Source: Pseudomonas sp.
GTDB lineage: Bacteria > Pseudomonadota > Gammaproteobacteria > Pseudomonadales > Pseudomonadaceae
Assembly (NCBI RefSeq): GCF_030696055.1
Contig: NZ_JAUYNP010000063.1
Span: forward strand, 1 to 46,967
DNA: 46,967 nt
Reading direction: 5' to 3'
In this document: piece after piece, positions 45,788 through 46,967 of the stretch
Layout of the letters: each line of letters starts with the position of its first letter
Numbering within the stretch: the stretch's first letter is position 1
The notes under the pieces: generated by a model
Told to the model about the DNA's origin: nothing
Seen by the model: the letters and a program-made list of their open reading frames with translations, nothing else
Database searches by the model: none
Made by a program: the position numbers and the translations under genes

Positions 45788-46591
45788 ATGGCCACTCGCA
45801 CATCCTGGCTGCACCGCTGCCTGACCCCCAAGGTCGAGCTGCCGGCCCAGCTTCTCCTCGGCGCCAGCGTGCTCGGCTGGCTGCTGGTCATCGGCCTGTG
45901 GGCCGGACTCTCCTACGGCGGCGTGGTGCCGAGCATGTTCCTGCCCACCCCGGGCGCGGTGCTGCAAGCCGCCGCGCGCCTGGGCACCGACGGCACCCTG
46001 GCCAAACACATGTGGGCCAGCGTCGAGGTGGTGATGATCGGCTTCGTCGTCTCCTCACTGGTGGCGGTGCCGCTGGGGCTGCTGATGGGCAGCTTTCGCA
46101 TAGTCCAGGCGTTTCTCGAACCGCTGGTGAACTTTATCCGCTACCTGCCGGTGACCTCCTTCGTGCCGCTGTTCATCCTGTGGATCGGCATCGGCCTGGA
46201 GCAGCGGGTGACGGTGATCATCTTCGGTGTGTTCTTCCAGCAACTGGTGATGATCGCCGACGTGTCCAAGGGCGTCGCCAAGGACCTGGTCAACGCCTCC
46301 TACACCCTCGGCTCCAACCGCCGCGACGTGCTCTTCCACGTGCTCGGCCCGGCCTCGCTGCCGGGCGTGCTGGATTGCCTGCGGGTGACCATGGGCTGGG
46401 CCTGGACCTACCTGGTGGTGGCCGAACTGGTCGCCGCCAGCAGCGGCCTCGGCTACATCAGCCTGAAGGCCATGCGCGGCTTCCAGGTCGACGTGATCTT
46501 CCTCGCCATTGCCATCATCGGCCTGCTGGGCCTGGTGACCGATCAACTGTTTCGAGTCCTTCGACTCAAGGTGGCCTCATGGGCGCAGTAA
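45788..46591 (+). CDS. ABC transporter permease, SsuC/TauC type
   Basis: 267 residues from ATG 45788, directly after GGAGG. About six membrane helices, the first at about residues 20-46. The EAA loop that contacts the ATPase is DLVNASYTLGSNRRDVLFHVLG in the cytoplasmic stretch near residues 172-195, and the family end VTDQLFRVLRLKV is present. Inner-membrane channel for the ligand bound by the upstream protein. Its 3' end overlaps the ATPase gene by 13 nt. Confidence 0.92.
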   Translation: MATRTSWLHRCLTPKVELPAQLLLGASVLGWLLVIGLWAGLSYGGVVPSMFLPTPGAVLQAAARLGTDGTLAKHMWASVEVVMIGFVVSSLVAVPLGLLMGSFRIVQAFLEPLVNFIRYLPVTSFVPLFILWIGIGLEQRVTVIIFGVFFQQLVMIADVSKGVAKDLVNASYTLGSNRRDVLFHVLGPASLPGVLDCLRVTMGWAWTYLVVAELVAASSGLGYISLKAMRGFQVDVIFLAIAIIGLLGLVTDQLFRVLRLKVASWAQ

Positions 46592-46967
46592 CCGCTATGC
46601 AAGGTGCCAGCGCGCTGGCGCAACCCCTGCCGGCAACGGCGCCGGCGCGCCTGCGCGTCGAAGAAGTCAGCCTGCATTACCAGACGCCCAGTGGCGCCAC
46701 CTTCACCGCCCTGGACAAGGTCTCCTTCGAGGTGCCGGACCAGCAGTTCGCCGTGCTGGTCGGCCCCTCGGGCTGCGGCAAGTCGAGCCTGCTGTATCTC
46801 ACCGCCGGCCTGGCCGAGCCGAGTTCGGGGCGCATCCATGTCGGCGGCCAGCAGGTCGAGGGGCCGGGGGCGGACCGCGGCATGGTGTTCCAGAGCTACA
46901 CCCTGTTCCCCTGGCTGACGGTGCGGCAGAACATCGAGTTCGGCCTCAAGCGGCGCAATATGCCGGC
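46579..46967 (+). CDS. ABC transporter ATP-binding protein, 3' part beyond window
   Basis: The first 129 codons are present from ATG 46579; the window then ends. An alternative ATG at 46597 lies just after the permease stop. Walker A is GPSGCGKSS, preceded by the LDKVSFEV strand, and the Q-loop is VFQSYTLFPWLTV, the variant typical of SsuB/TauB-type ATPases. The signature and Walker B motifs are not reached. Overlap with the permease gene indicates one operon; it completes the importer. Confidence 0.92.
   Translation, partial: MGAVTAMQGASALAQPLPATAPARLRVEEVSLHYQTPSGATFTALDKVSFEVPDQQFAVLVGPSGCGKSSLLYLTAGLAEPSSGRIHVGGQQVEGPGADRGMVFQSYTLFPWLTVRQNIEFGLKRRNMP

Overview
This window is a piece of the chromosome of a pseudomonad (Pseudomonas in the broad sense). 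The evidence is the GC-rich coding DNA and several gene neighbourhoods known from that group: ilvIH-ilvC, mrcB with a TPR lipoprotein, cbpA followed by the iron-responsive sRNA prrF, desT/desB next to ureEFG, and the block cbrX-cbrA-cbrB-crcZ-pcnB-folK-panB-panC-pgi-acs. I cannot name the species. No transposase, integrase, phage gene, tRNA, rRNA or CRISPR array is visible. The mobile signal consists of small non-coding repeats.

Layout. 1-3.3 kb: branched-chain amino acid synthesis (ilvI, ilvH, partial ilvC, minus strand) behind a leader that may be an attenuator. 3.5-7.3 kb: a DUF4124 protein, a YqcC-like protein, and the PBP1b cell-wall synthase with its likely activator LpoP. 7.4-11.4 kb: a kinase/P-loop fusion, a pentapeptide protein, a methyltransferase, a TfoX C-terminal-domain protein and CbpA. 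11.4-13.0 kb: prrF under a Fur-type promoter, then an NTF2-like protein and a ChaN/PhuW-type lipoprotein. 13.2-15.3 kb: a Rieske protein, a lipase and a methyltransferase. 15.5-18.6 kb: an aerobic desaturase system (desB, its reductase, regulator desT) with three palindromic operators. 18.7-21.2 kb: urease/nickel accessory genes ureE, ureF, ureG and hupE/ureJ. 21.4-24.2 kb: a glycerophosphodiesterase, a gene-poor stretch with clustered DnaA boxes, and a DUF808 membrane protein. 24.4-29.9 kb: the CbrAB carbon-control system and its sRNA CrcZ. 30.0-40.2 kb: pcnB, folK, panBC, pgi, acs, an MpaB-family oxygenase and a thiolase. 40.3-47.0 kb: a LysR regulator divergent from an aldehyde dehydrogenase, an aminotransferase and an ABC importer, together an apparent amine uptake and oxidation cluster.

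How the genes connect. CbrB with sigma-54 should drive crcZ. CrcZ RNA carries many A-rich Hfq/Crc-binding motifs, and similar motifs lie at the acs ribosome binding site and in the leader of the ABC binding protein, so targets of the hub may sit in the same window.

Most notable observation. The junction between cbrX and cbrA is amplified as a 73-bp tandem unit. It forms a relay of two extra 29-codon ORFs, each starting 17 nt before the previous stop codon, with cbrA starting the same way inside the last. Part of the peptide is unchanged while its codons have drifted. A second junction, ureE-ureF, has a diverged duplicate of the ureF start that also keeps stop/start overlaps on both sides. Other points: three copies of a repeat with terminal inverted repeats, gene stop codons that lie inside repeat ends, and the DnaA-box cluster far from any visible oriC gene.
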